From positions 124,001 to 188,000 of the forward strand of contig NZ_JAHKPJ010000028.1 in assembly GCF_018860345.1 (NCBI RefSeq): a stretch of DNA of 64,000 nt. Direction: 5' to 3'. The position numbers and the translations under genes are program-made. Positions 15,875 to 24,378 of this stretch are shown in pieces (the stretch's first letter is position 1; every line of letters starts with the position of its first letter). This stretch comes from Psychrosphaera sp. F3M07 (GTDB lineage: Bacteria; Pseudomonadota; Gammaproteobacteria; Enterobacterales; Alteromonadaceae). The notes under the pieces were generated by a model, which was given only the letters and a program-made list of their open reading frames with translations, searched no databases and was not told the DNA's origin.

Positions 15875-17733
15875 TTAAAGAGCTCGATAAAAGAATTAAT
15901 AACATTAAGAGCCTCGAGAAAGATCAGTGTTGGTACATCACACGCCAATCTTTAGATTTCAAAGATTTATGCTACGCAGCAAAAATAGTAAACACATTTA
16001 AAGATAGAAGTGATCAGAATATTAATTTCGAAAGCTTCTTTAAAGAAAAAGCAGCGGAATACAATATTTCTACAGTTCATCGAATGACAAGAAATTGTCT
16101 TTATGTCGGATTGTGTCAAACAAGTGGAAGTAAATTCGAAGATTATTATATCACTTCAGAGTACAAAGAGATTGAGAAACTATGTGAGGGCAAGTTTGAA
16201 AATGTCGATTTATATGAAGAGATTATGATCAAGCTTATTGAGAAAATATTCATATCTGCAGAACATGATGAACAAAATGACGACTTACGAAAAAATATAA
16301 GACTTCACCCCACTTTATTTCTTTATAAAATATTGGCTTCTCTTTATGATCTTGGTTTAGCACCAGAAATTACTCTAAATGAATTTAGATTATTTGTAGG
16401 AACAGCTGAAAGATATCAAGACTGGTTTACGACTATAGCTTTAATAATCGAAAGCAGGAAAGATAACAGTGTATTTGAACTCGAAGAGTTAAATGACTTA
16501 TATGATAAGTTTGAAGAATCTAGCCATTTACCAAAAACAGTTACTGAAGGAAATCGGTTCAACGTTCTGTTTAAAAATTTACCTTTTCTTGTAGTGACTC
16601 AGAGTAACATCAAACTAAGTACAGACTATATCCAAAAGATTAAGACGAAGTTAATTAAATATGAAAGTCTTTTAGTTAATGCAACTGATTTAGAGAATAT
16701 CAATTTAGACGACCTGTTTGTTAAAATAGACCAAGAAACAATAACTTCTAGTATTAAAGTTGAGGAAATTCACGCTAATTATTTTAACAAAGAACTAGCA
16801 GTTGGTGACAACAGAATATTTTACGGCCCTCCTGGAACCGGAAAATCACAATTAGTCCTAAAAAATATTCAAAAGTTAAATTTACCTCCTCAAAATATAG
16901 AAGTTGTTACTTTTCATCCTGAGTTTGATTATCAATCTTTTATTGGCACTTATAAACCTGTTTCTGTTTTTGATGGAAACACATCTAACTCAATTCAATA
17001 CAGGTTCGTTCCTCAATCATTTATAAAGATTTACGCGAGAGCTTGGCTTAATCCAAACGAGAATTTTGTACTACAAATTGAAGAAATAAACAGAGGCAAT
17101 TGTGCGGAGATATTTGGAGATATTTTTCAGCTATTAGATAGAGATCCAAATTATAAAATATCAGCTAGCACAGAACTTTTGGCGTACTTAGCCGTTGAGT
17201 TTAAAGATAACCCTACTTTGCTAAAGTCGCTAGATAGCGGAAAGTTAATGTTACCTAATAATTTATTTATTTGGGCAACAATGAACACTTCAGATCAATC
17301 TCTATTTCCAATGGATAGCGCATTCAAAAGACGGTGGGACTGGGTCTACGTTCCTATAAACTACGACTGCACGGATTCAAACTTTAAAATTGTTCTAAAA
17401 GACGGAAGCAGCTATTCATGGCTCGAATTTATTCGTGAGGTTAATAAGCAAATAGTTTCAATCACACTGTCTCCTGATAAACAAATTGGTAACTGGTTTA
17501 TCAACGCAAATAAATCAGAGCAAAAGGGTATCATCTCGCAAAAACAATTCATAAATAAAATTCTTTTTTATTTGTGGAATGATATTTTAAAAGAAGAGAC
17601 TGACTCGTTTTTAACTAATGAGAACGGTGACACTATTCTTTATGATGATTTTTTTGATGCATCCAATGCAATTACTTTAATCAAGTCAATGTTTGCAAAA
17701 CTTAGTGTCAAACAAATTGAGACGACTCCATAG
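15871..17733 (+). CDS. McrB-like AAA+ NTPase, restriction subunit (LlaJI R1-like)
   Basis: A 620-residue protein. The first about 300 residues have no motif I recognise and probably form the DNA-recognition part. A McrB-type AAA+ domain follows: Walker A YGPPGTGKS starting near residue 318, a Walker B-like IEEINRGNCAEIFGD, and the signature MNTSDQSLFPMDSAFKRRW that also marks the GTP-using McrB family. It should be the motor that translocates on DNA and activates the nuclease encoded next. The start overlaps the C5 methylase stop by 4 bp. LlaJI and BsuMI restriction systems have the same gene type beside C5 methylases. Confidence 0.9.
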   Translation: MIKELDKRINNIKSLEKDQCWYITRQSLDFKDLCYAAKIVNTFKDRSDQNINFESFFKEKAAEYNISTVHRMTRNCLYVGLCQTSGSKFEDYYITSEYKEIEKLCEGKFENVDLYEEIMIKLIEKIFISAEHDEQNDDLRKNIRLHPTLFLYKILASLYDLGLAPEITLNEFRLFVGTAERYQDWFTTIALIIESRKDNSVFELEELNDLYDKFEESSHLPKTVTEGNRFNVLFKNLPFLVVTQSNIKLSTDYIQKIKTKLIKYESLLVNATDLENINLDDLFVKIDQETITSSIKVEEIHANYFNKELAVGDNRIFYGPPGTGKSQLVLKNIQKLNLPPQNIEVVTFHPEFDYQSFIGTYKPVSVFDGNTSNSIQYRFVPQSFIKIYARAWLNPNENFVLQIEEINRGNCAEIFGDIFQLLDRDPNYKISASTELLAYLAVEFKDNPTLLKSLDSGKLMLPNNLFIWATMNTSDQSLFPMDSAFKRRWDWVYVPINYDCTDSNFKIVLKDGSSYSWLEFIREVNKQIVSITLSPDKQIGNWFINANKSEQKGIISQKQFINKILFYLWNDILKEETDSFLTNENGDTILYDDFFDASNAITLIKSMFAKLSVKQIETTP

Positions 17734-17763
17734 GACAAAGTATAGGCGGAAATCTCTACTAAT

Positions 17764-19434
17764 ATGAAGCTATTTATAGAAGGATTGCGATATTGCAATC
17801 AGGATGATTTAAACTACCAAACAAACAGCTTTAATCTTTTTGATTCCAGAACAAAGGATGGCTCACTAATTTGTCGAAAAGTTGGTTATATTTGTTTAAA
17901 TGGAGACCCTATTTTCATACTTCCGAAAATTTTTCTTTTGGATCTTGCGGTTTCCAAACTCGCTTGTTCTGATGGAATAAAAGGAGTCCCTTTTTTGCTA
18001 AAAGATCTAAATGAAAGCAAAATAAGTTATATTCAGAAAGTAATTTTTTTACACATAATGAGTATAAAAACTTTTAAACAGAGAAATCCCGAAACTACGA
18101 TACTGCAAGAAAAAAAGCAATTAAGAGTTTCAAACCGAGCAAACAATAAACATCAATATATAATTGAGTTGGTGCTTGAGTTTGTCAACTTTTATAGAAA
18201 AAACAAGAACTTTCTTCTCTTCAATCTATTTAGACATAAATCTAAGATTCATAAAAACGTAAATTGGTCACGCACAGTTAGTAAAGAGTTTCCTGCATTT
18301 ACAGATGAAAAAACACCAATCTACTTCTCTATAAGAAACTCGAAAAAAGAGCCTTATTATGAGGAGGAGTTACTTGTTTTATTCTACTCGATTCTAACGG
18401 ATATGATAAAAAGATTTGGATTATCTGTAAAAATAGAAAGTCCTATTGTTAGGATTTCAGGCAAAAAACTACAAAAAGCTATAAAAAGCGCTCCTTACTT
18501 ACTTCGCAAAATACAATACAGATATTTTTCAGATATTGAAAAGTCAATGTTCAGTTTAGTAAAGAGTTATTGTGAACTCAGCCAATCTGTAGATGAAAGT
18601 AATAACGTTTCTGAATACCTTGTATTAAACTCATATGACATTATTTTTGAAGACATGGTTGATTATTTAATTTCGGACTCTTTAATAAACAATGATTTAA
18701 AAGCTCTCAAATATCACCCGGATGGAAAGCAACTAGATCATATTTATTTAGGGCAAGGGTTATTCGATGTCTCGGAAGAAATTCATTATATTGGAGACAG
18801 TAAATATTACAAAGTTGCTAACGAAATTGATAAGGGGTCGGTTTTTAAGCAATTTACTTATGCGCGAAACATTCAAGCTTTTTATCTATCTAGTTTAAAA
18901 TATAAAAACAAAGTTACCAGATACATTGAAAGTAATAAATATATCAAATATAAAGACAAAATAACCAAAGGTTATAATGTAATTCCTAATTTTTTTATTC
19001 GAGCTGGACTTCATAGTGATGCTAGTTTCTCGGATCCAGGTTTTAGTTTTGACTCAGATGAAACTCAATCGTTTTATCAAGAGTATAATAATTTACATGA
19101 TGCAAACACTTACTTTATTCTAAGCTATAACGTAAATTACTTATACTTATTAAGCTCATACGCTAACCGCTCTTCGAGTGTATTACTTAAAACATCTATC
19201 CAACAATCTATACGATCAGACTTTGTCAAATTCATGAATAATAACTTTGTCTTTTACAAAAAAGAGTTCATTTCGTTAGAGCAACTTGAAGAGTTTGTTC
19301 AAGAATACTTTTTTAAACTAAATGGTAAAATTTATAGAACTAACTCTAACCCATACGAATTAATTTTATCTACAAGACCAAGCGATATTGAGCTCAATCA
19401 TATTTTTGATGGTGAAATATTCAAATTAGTTTGA
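17764..19434 (+). CDS. LlaJI-family / McrC-like restriction endonuclease subunit
   Basis: A 556-residue protein 30 bp downstream of the McrB-like gene. The C-terminal half carries a PD-(D/E)XK-type core: an acidic stretch HPDGKQLDHIYLGQGLFDV, then HYIGDSKYYK with Asp345 and Lys347 as the likely catalytic D-x-K, and a following KQFTYARNIQAFYL helix. This layout matches LlaJI-type nucleases that act with a McrB-like partner. It should cut unmethylated target DNA when driven by the upstream NTPase. The AT-rich codon use equals that of the other three genes, which suggests they moved together. It is the last island gene before the tRNA. Confidence 0.82.
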   Translation: MKLFIEGLRYCNQDDLNYQTNSFNLFDSRTKDGSLICRKVGYICLNGDPIFILPKIFLLDLAVSKLACSDGIKGVPFLLKDLNESKISYIQKVIFLHIMSIKTFKQRNPETTILQEKKQLRVSNRANNKHQYIIELVLEFVNFYRKNKNFLLFNLFRHKSKIHKNVNWSRTVSKEFPAFTDEKTPIYFSIRNSKKEPYYEEELLVLFYSILTDMIKRFGLSVKIESPIVRISGKKLQKAIKSAPYLLRKIQYRYFSDIEKSMFSLVKSYCELSQSVDESNNVSEYLVLNSYDIIFEDMVDYLISDSLINNDLKALKYHPDGKQLDHIYLGQGLFDVSEEIHYIGDSKYYKVANEIDKGSVFKQFTYARNIQAFYLSSLKYKNKVTRYIESNKYIKYKDKITKGYNVIPNFFIRAGLHSDASFSDPGFSFDSDETQSFYQEYNNLHDANTYFILSYNVNYLYLLSSYANRSSSVLLKTSIQQSIRSDFVKFMNNNFVFYKKEFISLEQLEEFVQEYFFKLNGKIYRTNSNPYELILSTRPSDIELNHIFDGEIFKLV

Positions 19435-19498
19435 ACAAATACGTGGTTTACAATACAGAGCGCTCCACCGTATCCAACCCATCGCGTTTAAAAACTTT

Positions 19499-19546
19499 TG
19501 GTCACACAGTGGTCACAGACCCAGTTTTCAGCGATTTTTGGTCACA
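19499..19546. repeat. three TGGTCACA direct repeats next to the tRNA 3' end
   Basis: TGGTCACA occurs at 19499-19506, 19510-19517 and 19539-19546, ending 40 bp from the 3' end of tRNA-Arg. Short direct repeats in this position resemble integrase arm-type binding sites at the junction of a tRNA-integrated element. The function is inferred from position and repetition only. Confidence 0.4.
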
Positions 19547-19585
19547 AGGTTTGCGTCGGTTTTTAAAGGTTGGAATTTTGTAGAA

Positions 19586-19660
19586 TGGCGCTCCCGACAA
19601 GAATCGAACTTGTGACTTAGACTCCGGAGGTCCACGTGATATCCACTTCACCACGGGAGC
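19586..19660 (-). tRNA. tRNA-Arg (anticodon CCG)
   Basis: A 75-nt cloverleaf with encoded CCA. Acceptor GCTCCCG pairs with CGGGAGC, discriminator G; D-stem GTGA/TCAC; anticodon stem TGGAC/GTCTA around loop CTCCGGA, so the anticodon is CCG; T-stem ACAAG/CTTGT around loop TTCGATT. Its 3' end faces the restriction-modification island, consistent with an integration site. A related but truncated copy lies about 80 bp upstream. Confidence 0.95.
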
Positions 19661-19737
19661 GTTTACTTACTTTTTGTGCAGTCGAGTATCTTTGTGTTTG
19701 GCGTGAAACAGCTGAAAAAGCCGCATCCCTCATTTTT

Positions 19738-19797
19738 ACGTTTTGAAAACGTCGCATCCTCCGGAGGGACGCGTGAGATCCACTTCACCACGAGAGC
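19738..19797 (-). pseudogene. decayed tRNA-Arg(CCG) copy
   Basis: On the minus strand from 19797 the sequence repeats the 5' half of the neighbouring tRNA-Arg: GCTCTCG acceptor strand, the same D-arm GTGAAGTGGATCTCAC, and an anticodon arm CGTCC-CTCCGGA-GGATG that still folds despite several substitutions. The 3' acceptor strand that should read CGAGAGC is missing; instead ACGTTTTCAAAACGT and unrelated sequence follow. It is therefore a truncated tandem copy, not a working tRNA. The paired changes in the anticodon stem imply that it was once functional. Confidence 0.7.
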
Positions 19798-20101
19798 GCA
19801 CTGCATTAGGCTTGACCTAAAGCGCGAGCATTCTAATCAATTAAATAAGAATTGGCTAGTTTATAAAGGATTAACTTCATACTGATCGGCAATTAATAAC
19901 ACCACAAATTGCCCTCTACCTGTACCTATATTTACTAAATATGGTGTAATTTGGCGATTAATACTTCAAGTTTTATATTTATTGTGATTTTTACTTTTCA
20001 AAAGTAATGGATTTGGCTTAGTATAAAAGTAATTTAAACTAGTAATTTCAGTGTTTTTAGCTTTAATTACAAATTATCTTATTTTTCTTTGGAGAAGATA
20101 T

Positions 20102-20284
20102 ATGTCACTAATGACAATTGATGAAGTTGCTGAATTCCTAGGTGTGAAAGATGTTCGTGTTATTCGTTTAGAGCGTGAGCATTTGTTAAATGCGGCAGAT
20201 AGAGATGCGGATGACAAACCGTTATTCGACAAAGCCGATGTTGAAAAATATAAAGAAATCGCTTTACGTTTGGGCGGTCTTTAA
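20102..20284 (+). CDS. small helix-turn-helix protein (MerR/excisionase-like)
   Basis: A 60-residue protein. The ATG at 20102 has GGAGAAG just upstream; a longer frame would begin at 20051 with a hydrophobic, unlikely extension. MTIDEVAEFLGVKDVRVIRL is a MerR/AlpA-like winged helix-turn-helix, followed by LFDKADVEKYKEIALRLGGL. It may bind DNA as a small regulator. The gene converges on the thiamin-operon kinase with a 4-bp overlap of the ends. It lies just outside the island, beyond the tRNA, and I cannot tell whether it is part of it. Confidence 0.75.
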   Translation: MSLMTIDEVAEFLGVKDVRVIRLEREHLLNAADRDADDKPLFDKADVEKYKEIALRLGGL

Positions 20285-21150
20285 TACTCCAAATTCTGTA
20301 GAAATCGTATATACCTGTTTGTTTCTTGGTTATTTTTTTGAGCCCATGACAAACAGGTTAATGCGTATATCACTGACCAACTTTGTGCTACTGAAGTAAA
20401 ACTTTTTTCCTGTAAATCTCTCTGTTTTAAATACACCTCGCATAACCCTGAAAATTCCTTGGCATTTAATTCAAATTCCACCGCTAATGTAGCTAAGTCC
20501 CAACGACCATCTCGTACCGTTGCATATTCCCAGTCGACTAACCCAATAGTTAAATCACTGGCTAAGATATTTCCGTCTGACAGGTCCCCATGAATAAAGC
20601 TTAATATAGCCACGTTGTTTTTTATATTATCTTTGGCTTGTTGAAATACGTTTTTATAGGCTGGAGCGACATCGTTAATATCACAGGGTAATTCATAATT
20701 TAACGATTGCACTATGACATTAGGTAAATGCGTTACTTCTATCAGTCGATGAATATATACCAACACTTTACAAACCAATGGTAATTGTTCCAATAAACTC
20801 AGCTTAGTGAGATGGAAACCATCGAGTTTTGATGTCACCAGTAAATCGGTTCTTGAGTGAATAAACTCTGGCTGCGGGAGTTGTAATTCTAAAGGGGGTT
20901 GCGCTTTTTCCAATCGCTCTGACGTTAACGTTTCTGTTTTAGATTGCAGTTGCTCTAACCAAGAAAGCACTGCATATTCTTTTTGTTGAACATGCTCAGG
21001 TACTTGTTTAATAAATCTAATTTTGTCTTTATACGTCAGAAAGGCCGACGGGTGTCGACCTAAATCTATGATTGAGAATGATAAATAATCAGCATACTGC
21101 TCTGGCAAATAATTTAACCAAAACTCAGCCGTTATTAAGTTATGATTCAT
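20281..21150 (-). CDS. phosphotransferase (choline/aminoglycoside kinase fold), putative thiamin kinase
   Basis: A 289-residue APH/choline-kinase-fold protein. The Brenner catalytic motif HGDLSDGN begins near residue 187 and the metal-binding VDWEYA follows. The N-terminal ATP-binding lobe is weakly conserved. It is the last gene of the operon under the TPP riboswitch and overlaps the PnuC-type transporter gene by 11 bp, so phosphorylation of imported thiamin (as done by ThiK) is the likely role: trapping the vitamin in the cytoplasm. That assignment rests on operon context plus fold. Confidence 0.8.
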   Translation of the reverse strand: MNHNLITAEFWLNYLPEQYADYLSFSIIDLGRHPSAFLTYKDKIRFIKQVPEHVQQKEYAVLSWLEQLQSKTETLTSERLEKAQPPLELQLPQPEFIHSRTDLLVTSKLDGFHLTKLSLLEQLPLVCKVLVYIHRLIEVTHLPNVIVQSLNYELPCDINDVAPAYKNVFQQAKDNIKNNVAILSFIHGDLSDGNILASDLTIGLVDWEYATVRDGRWDLATLAVEFELNAKEFSGLCEVYLKQRDLQEKSFTSVAQSWSVIYALTCLSWAQKNNQETNRYIRFLQNLEY

Positions 21151-21763
21151 AATGTATTGCTTGATTAACCGGCAGTTGTTTACGCCAAATTAAATACCCT
21201 TGCCATGCAAGCCCAGTGTATAAAACAAATAATATTGCCGTAGGGTAGTAGTTCATTTCTACGTATAAAAATATCGATGCCAGATCGATGACTATCCAAT
21301 ACAACCAGTTTTCCAATACTTTTTGCGTCACCATGTAGGTTGTCATCACCGCAAACACCGTGGTGAATGAGTCTAGATAAGCCATTTTTGCGTGGGTGTG
21401 TTCATCCATAACGTAGCCTAATACAACAGAGATGACCGTAGCTGCAGCAATCCATTTTATATGTGTTGTAGCCGCCCAACTTACTATACTGGAACTGTCT
21501 GTCGCGCTAGCCGTTTTATCAGCTTTACGCCACTGCCACCAGCCATAAATGGCCATTAACAAATAATAGAAGCTTAACAAACTCTCCATTAACAATGCGC
21601 CTTGCCAGAATAAAATGGTATAAATTAAGGTTGAGATAAAGGCTGCCGGCCAACACCATAAACTTTCTTTCATTACTAGAATCAGATAGGCAAGCCCTAG
21701 AAACACCCCAACATATTCCCAACCTGACATAGCTTCAAAGCCAGCTAATATTTGCTCAAACAT
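21140..21763 (-). CDS. pnuT: PnuC-family transporter, putative thiamin transporter PnuT
   Basis: A 207-residue inner-membrane protein with about seven hydrophobic segments. The family signature is visible in ESLWCWPAAFISTLIYTILF and YGWWQWRK, and again near the C terminus. PnuC proteins carry nicotinamide riboside by facilitated diffusion with metabolic trapping. Relatives in TPP-riboswitch operons (PnuT) carry thiamin. Here the gene sits behind a TPP riboswitch between a thiamin-binding protein gene and a kinase gene, which supports thiamin as substrate. No NadR/NAD gene is near. Confidence 0.85.
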   Translation of the reverse strand: MFEQILAGFEAMSGWEYVGVFLGLAYLILVMKESLWCWPAAFISTLIYTILFWQGALLMESLLSFYYLLMAIYGWWQWRKADKTASATDSSSIVSWAATTHIKWIAAATVISVVLGYVMDEHTHAKMAYLDSFTTVFAVMTTYMVTQKVLENWLYWIVIDLASIFLYVEMNYYPTAILFVLYTGLAWQGYLIWRKQLPVNQAIHYES

Positions 21764-21781
21764 ATTTATTCCTAAACACAG

Positions 21782-22045
21782 TTAACTTGCGTATTTTTGG
21801 TACAAGTTACCTGGGATAAATTTACAAGCAAATACGGTGGTACCGTATAACTCAAAACTGGTTTTTAACTCTTGAGTTAATGCCTTCATAACCACATCGT
21901 AATCACCAAAAAGCTGAGTACTCATCACATTCGTGACGATAGTAATATTTGGATGTGTGTTGATGCGATCGATGAAATTTTGTATTGCGGCGACGTAATC
22001 TACCTCAGCTAAAGGGTACTTACTTATTTCTACACTTAATTGCAT
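21782..22045 (-). CDS. small thiamin-binding-family protein (MTH1187/YkoF-like)
   Basis: An 87-residue cytoplasmic protein resembling the MTH1187/YkoF thiamine-binding family: MQLSVEISKYPLAEVDYV, then a central INTHPNITIVTNVMSTQLFG strand-turn region and a C-terminal ELYGTTVFACKFIPGN. The ATG at 22045 has AAGGA 7 bp upstream; the frame could begin six codons earlier at a GTG without a ribosome site. Family proteins bind thiamin or its HMP moiety. It is located between the TonB receptor and the PnuC-type transporter, in the operon controlled by the TPP riboswitch. Its exact part in uptake is unknown. Confidence 0.8.
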   Translation of the reverse strand: MQLSVEISKYPLAEVDYVAAIQNFIDRINTHPNITIVTNVMSTQLFGDYDVVMKALTQELKTSFELYGTTVFACKFIPGNLYQKYAS

Positions 22046-22062
22046 TTTTTGTCCTTGTTGCA

Positions 22063-22088
22063 CTCACATTAGAGAAACCTAATGTGAG
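22063..22088. other. intercistronic hairpin in the thiamin operon
   Basis: CTCACATTAG and CTAATGTGAG form a perfect 10-bp stem around a 6-nt loop, between the TonB receptor gene and the thiamin-binding gene, a few bases before the latter's ribosome site. On the transcribed strand no T-run follows, so it is not a standard terminator. It may protect the upstream message, set relative expression, or be a partial terminator. Confidence 0.55.
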
Positions 22089-22138
22089 TACTGTTTTAAG
22101 GTTATGTTGATAACTTATTAACGTTAAATGTACAGGCG

Positions 22139-24274
22139 TTAAAATAGGTAATCGAGTCTAATGCCTACAACTCTTGGTTCACCAAATTGCTCGTAGTTTT
22201 TCGCAACCCAACCATCTCTAGGATCATTGCCAAAATAGAAACCTCGTACACCATATTCTTCATCAGTTAAGTTACGCCCCCATAATGTGACATCAATAAC
22301 GTCACCTTTGTAAGTTAAGCTGGCATTAGCTAAGACTACGGAATCGGCCGTTTCATCGTGACTATATGAATAATAAAACTCGTCTTTGCCAGTAAAAGAG
22401 ACATTAGCAATGATATTATCCGTCAGTTGCCAATCGGCACCCAAGTTAAACTGATATTTTGGCGCGTGGGCTTGCTCTCTACCACTTATATTTACAGATA
22501 CATCTTCGCCAGTGACTGGATCTTCTTCAAGACGGTCAATATTGTCTATTTCCGTTTCTAGTAACGATAATCCAGCAAATACCTTGATGCTCTTGGTTAA
22601 TTTATAATTAACGCTGGTTTCAACACCGTAATTTGAACCTGTAGGGACATTCGACAAATAACCAACAAACACAGGTACAACACTGTTATCCGTTAACCAT
22701 TGTTTAATTTGCATGTCGTCACGTGTTGAGTAAAACAAGGTCGCCACGGCATTTAACTTATTGTCGTTTGAGTTATATTTTAAACCTAACTCAACATTAG
22801 TTAGTGTTTCAGGTTTAAAGCTCGCATGTTCTCTTAATTCAAAATAAAACTGCTGTAAGTTCGCATCATTAAGTTTGCTTAATGCTTCGCCATTTACGCC
22901 ACCGGCTTTGAAACCTTGACTGAGCCTAAAATAAGCTAAAAATGCATCATCGTATTGTTTGCTCGCAGTGAAATGTCCGCCCCACATAGTGTCATCAGTC
23001 GAACTTACCGTGCCGTTACTATCGGCATAATCACCTTGATAATTTTCAACTCTTAAGCCCGCCGTAATGTTAATACTGTCCGACAAAGCAAAACGTTTTT
23101 CACCATATAACGCGATATTCGCGACGTCATAATCACTTAAAAAGTCAGACTCGTTCCAAGTATATTGACGGGTTAAATCTGCATTTTTTTGTTGGTTATA
23201 TAGGCCAACCACCCAATCTTTGTCTTTACTTGTTAAACGTAAATCAAGTTGATCTGCAGTACGTTTTCTAAAGTAATAATCGGTACTTGAATACCCGTCT
23301 GGATGGATTCCAGTAAATGACCAATCGTCGTTGTATTGACCGTAAGCCCAGTCTTCATCAAAACCATAATCTAGATCCGAATTCGAGTGGCTAATAAATA
23401 ATTCTGCATCAGCAAATGAAAAGCCTTGGTATTTATTTGTCAGTGCTATTGCAGTGGTATCTTGTCTATCAAAACCAGGCTCATCAGACAAAGTAGTGCG
23501 ATTTAAATCTAATGAAAATGAATCATATCCGTTATTAATATCAAACTTATGTAAAACCGCTTTCATTGTCCATTCTTGGCTCATTTCCACATCTAACATA
23601 GCGCGAACAGACAACTCATCAATACCATTGGTGTCTTTACGGCCTAAGTAGGTATTTTCTATATAACCGTCACCGTCTACTTTATTAACGGATACTCGAT
23701 ATTCTGCTTTGTTATTTATGTCACCACCATACGCTGCAGCCAATTGCTGAAAACCGTAATTTCCCATAGAAACTCTAACTTTGCCTTCTTGACCAGACCC
23801 CGTTTCGGTACTCGCTAAGTTTATAAACCCAGCCATGGCATTTGCACCAACGCTGGTGCCTTGAGGCCCTTTGAAAACTTCTACTTGGTCAATATCGAAT
23901 AAAGTAGCGGCATTAGCAATTTCTGAATAATCGATACGGTCTATAGCCACACCGACTGAAGGGTTAACCGGATCAACAAATTGGCTACGTTCACCGATAC
24001 CACGAATTTGAAAAAAGCGCGCTCTTGAACTGCCTGACGAATAATTAATATTACCCACTTGTTGTAAAACATCTTGAATATGGTCTGCGCCGCTTTTTTC
24101 TAATGCAGCTTTGTTTATTACGTCGATTGAATTAGCGGCATTTTTAGCTGAGGTTGGTAATAACTCACCTTTAACTACAATTTTTTCGATTTCTTTTTTT
24201 GAATTTTCATCTGCAATAACAGGCAAAGCCATTGCTAAGCTGACAACAATTAAAGATGGTGCATATGTTTTCAT
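22139..24274 (-). CDS. TonB-dependent receptor, putative thiamin outer-membrane receptor
   Basis: A 711-residue outer-membrane receptor. It has a signal peptide (MKTYAPSLIVVSLAMALPVI), a plug domain with the typical ALEKSGADHIQDVLQQVGN and QIRGIGERSQ segments and VEVFKGPQGT, and a 22-strand-type barrel ending in the aromatic residue F (GIRLDYLF). It should import its ligand with energy from TonB-ExbBD. The TPP riboswitch in its leader and the downstream thiamin genes point to thiamin or a thiamin precursor as ligand, as predicted for such receptors in other gammaproteobacteria and Bacteroidetes. Confidence 0.92.
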   Translation of the reverse strand: MKTYAPSLIVVSLAMALPVIADENSKKEIEKIVVKGELLPTSAKNAANSIDVINKAALEKSGADHIQDVLQQVGNINYSSGSSRARFFQIRGIGERSQFVDPVNPSVGVAIDRIDYSEIANAATLFDIDQVEVFKGPQGTSVGANAMAGFINLASTETGSGQEGKVRVSMGNYGFQQLAAAYGGDINNKAEYRVSVNKVDGDGYIENTYLGRKDTNGIDELSVRAMLDVEMSQEWTMKAVLHKFDINNGYDSFSLDLNRTTLSDEPGFDRQDTTAIALTNKYQGFSFADAELFISHSNSDLDYGFDEDWAYGQYNDDWSFTGIHPDGYSSTDYYFRKRTADQLDLRLTSKDKDWVVGLYNQQKNADLTRQYTWNESDFLSDYDVANIALYGEKRFALSDSINITAGLRVENYQGDYADSNGTVSSTDDTMWGGHFTASKQYDDAFLAYFRLSQGFKAGGVNGEALSKLNDANLQQFYFELREHASFKPETLTNVELGLKYNSNDNKLNAVATLFYSTRDDMQIKQWLTDNSVVPVFVGYLSNVPTGSNYGVETSVNYKLTKSIKVFAGLSLLETEIDNIDRLEEDPVTGEDVSVNISGREQAHAPKYQFNLGADWQLTDNIIANVSFTGKDEFYYSYSHDETADSVVLANASLTYKGDVIDVTLWGRNLTDEEYGVRGFYFGNDPRDGWVAKNYEQFGEPRVVGIRLDYLF

Positions 24275-24378
24275 TTGGTTCTCTTGTTTGTTCTATTTGA
24301 AAGACAAAAGAGCCGGTCGTAAGCGAGGATAAATTGATGTGTTTTTTAATGCATAACATTGAACGTGTTATGCCTCCA

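Larger units (their letters stand above)
10389..19586. mobile_element. putative genomic island: integrase, restriction-modification system, tRNA-Arg junction
   Basis: The segment groups a repeat array, a truncated gene, a tyrosine recombinase, a broken excisionase-like gene, an Xre regulator and a four-gene restriction-modification system. It ends at the 3' end of a tRNA-Arg gene, a common integration target. Base composition from about 12300 to 19430 is markedly more AT-rich than the flanks, with heavy use of AGA, ATA and TTA codons. I could not find a second copy of the tRNA 3' end on the left side, so the exact boundaries are inferred and the integrase may not match this tRNA. Confidence 0.5.

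Noticed and set aside
10461-19586. A prophage
   Set aside because: Apart from the integrase, excisionase-like gene and an Xre regulator there are no phage structural, lysis or replication genes. The block is better described as a restriction-modification island.
19676-19885. Open frame of 69 codons across the decayed tRNA
   Set aside because: It overlaps the tRNA-like sequence and has no ribosome site or protein-like pattern.
20051-20101. N-terminal extension of the small HTH protein
   Set aside because: The extra 17 residues are hydrophobic and unlike the family; the ATG at 20102 has a strong GGAGAAG ribosome site.
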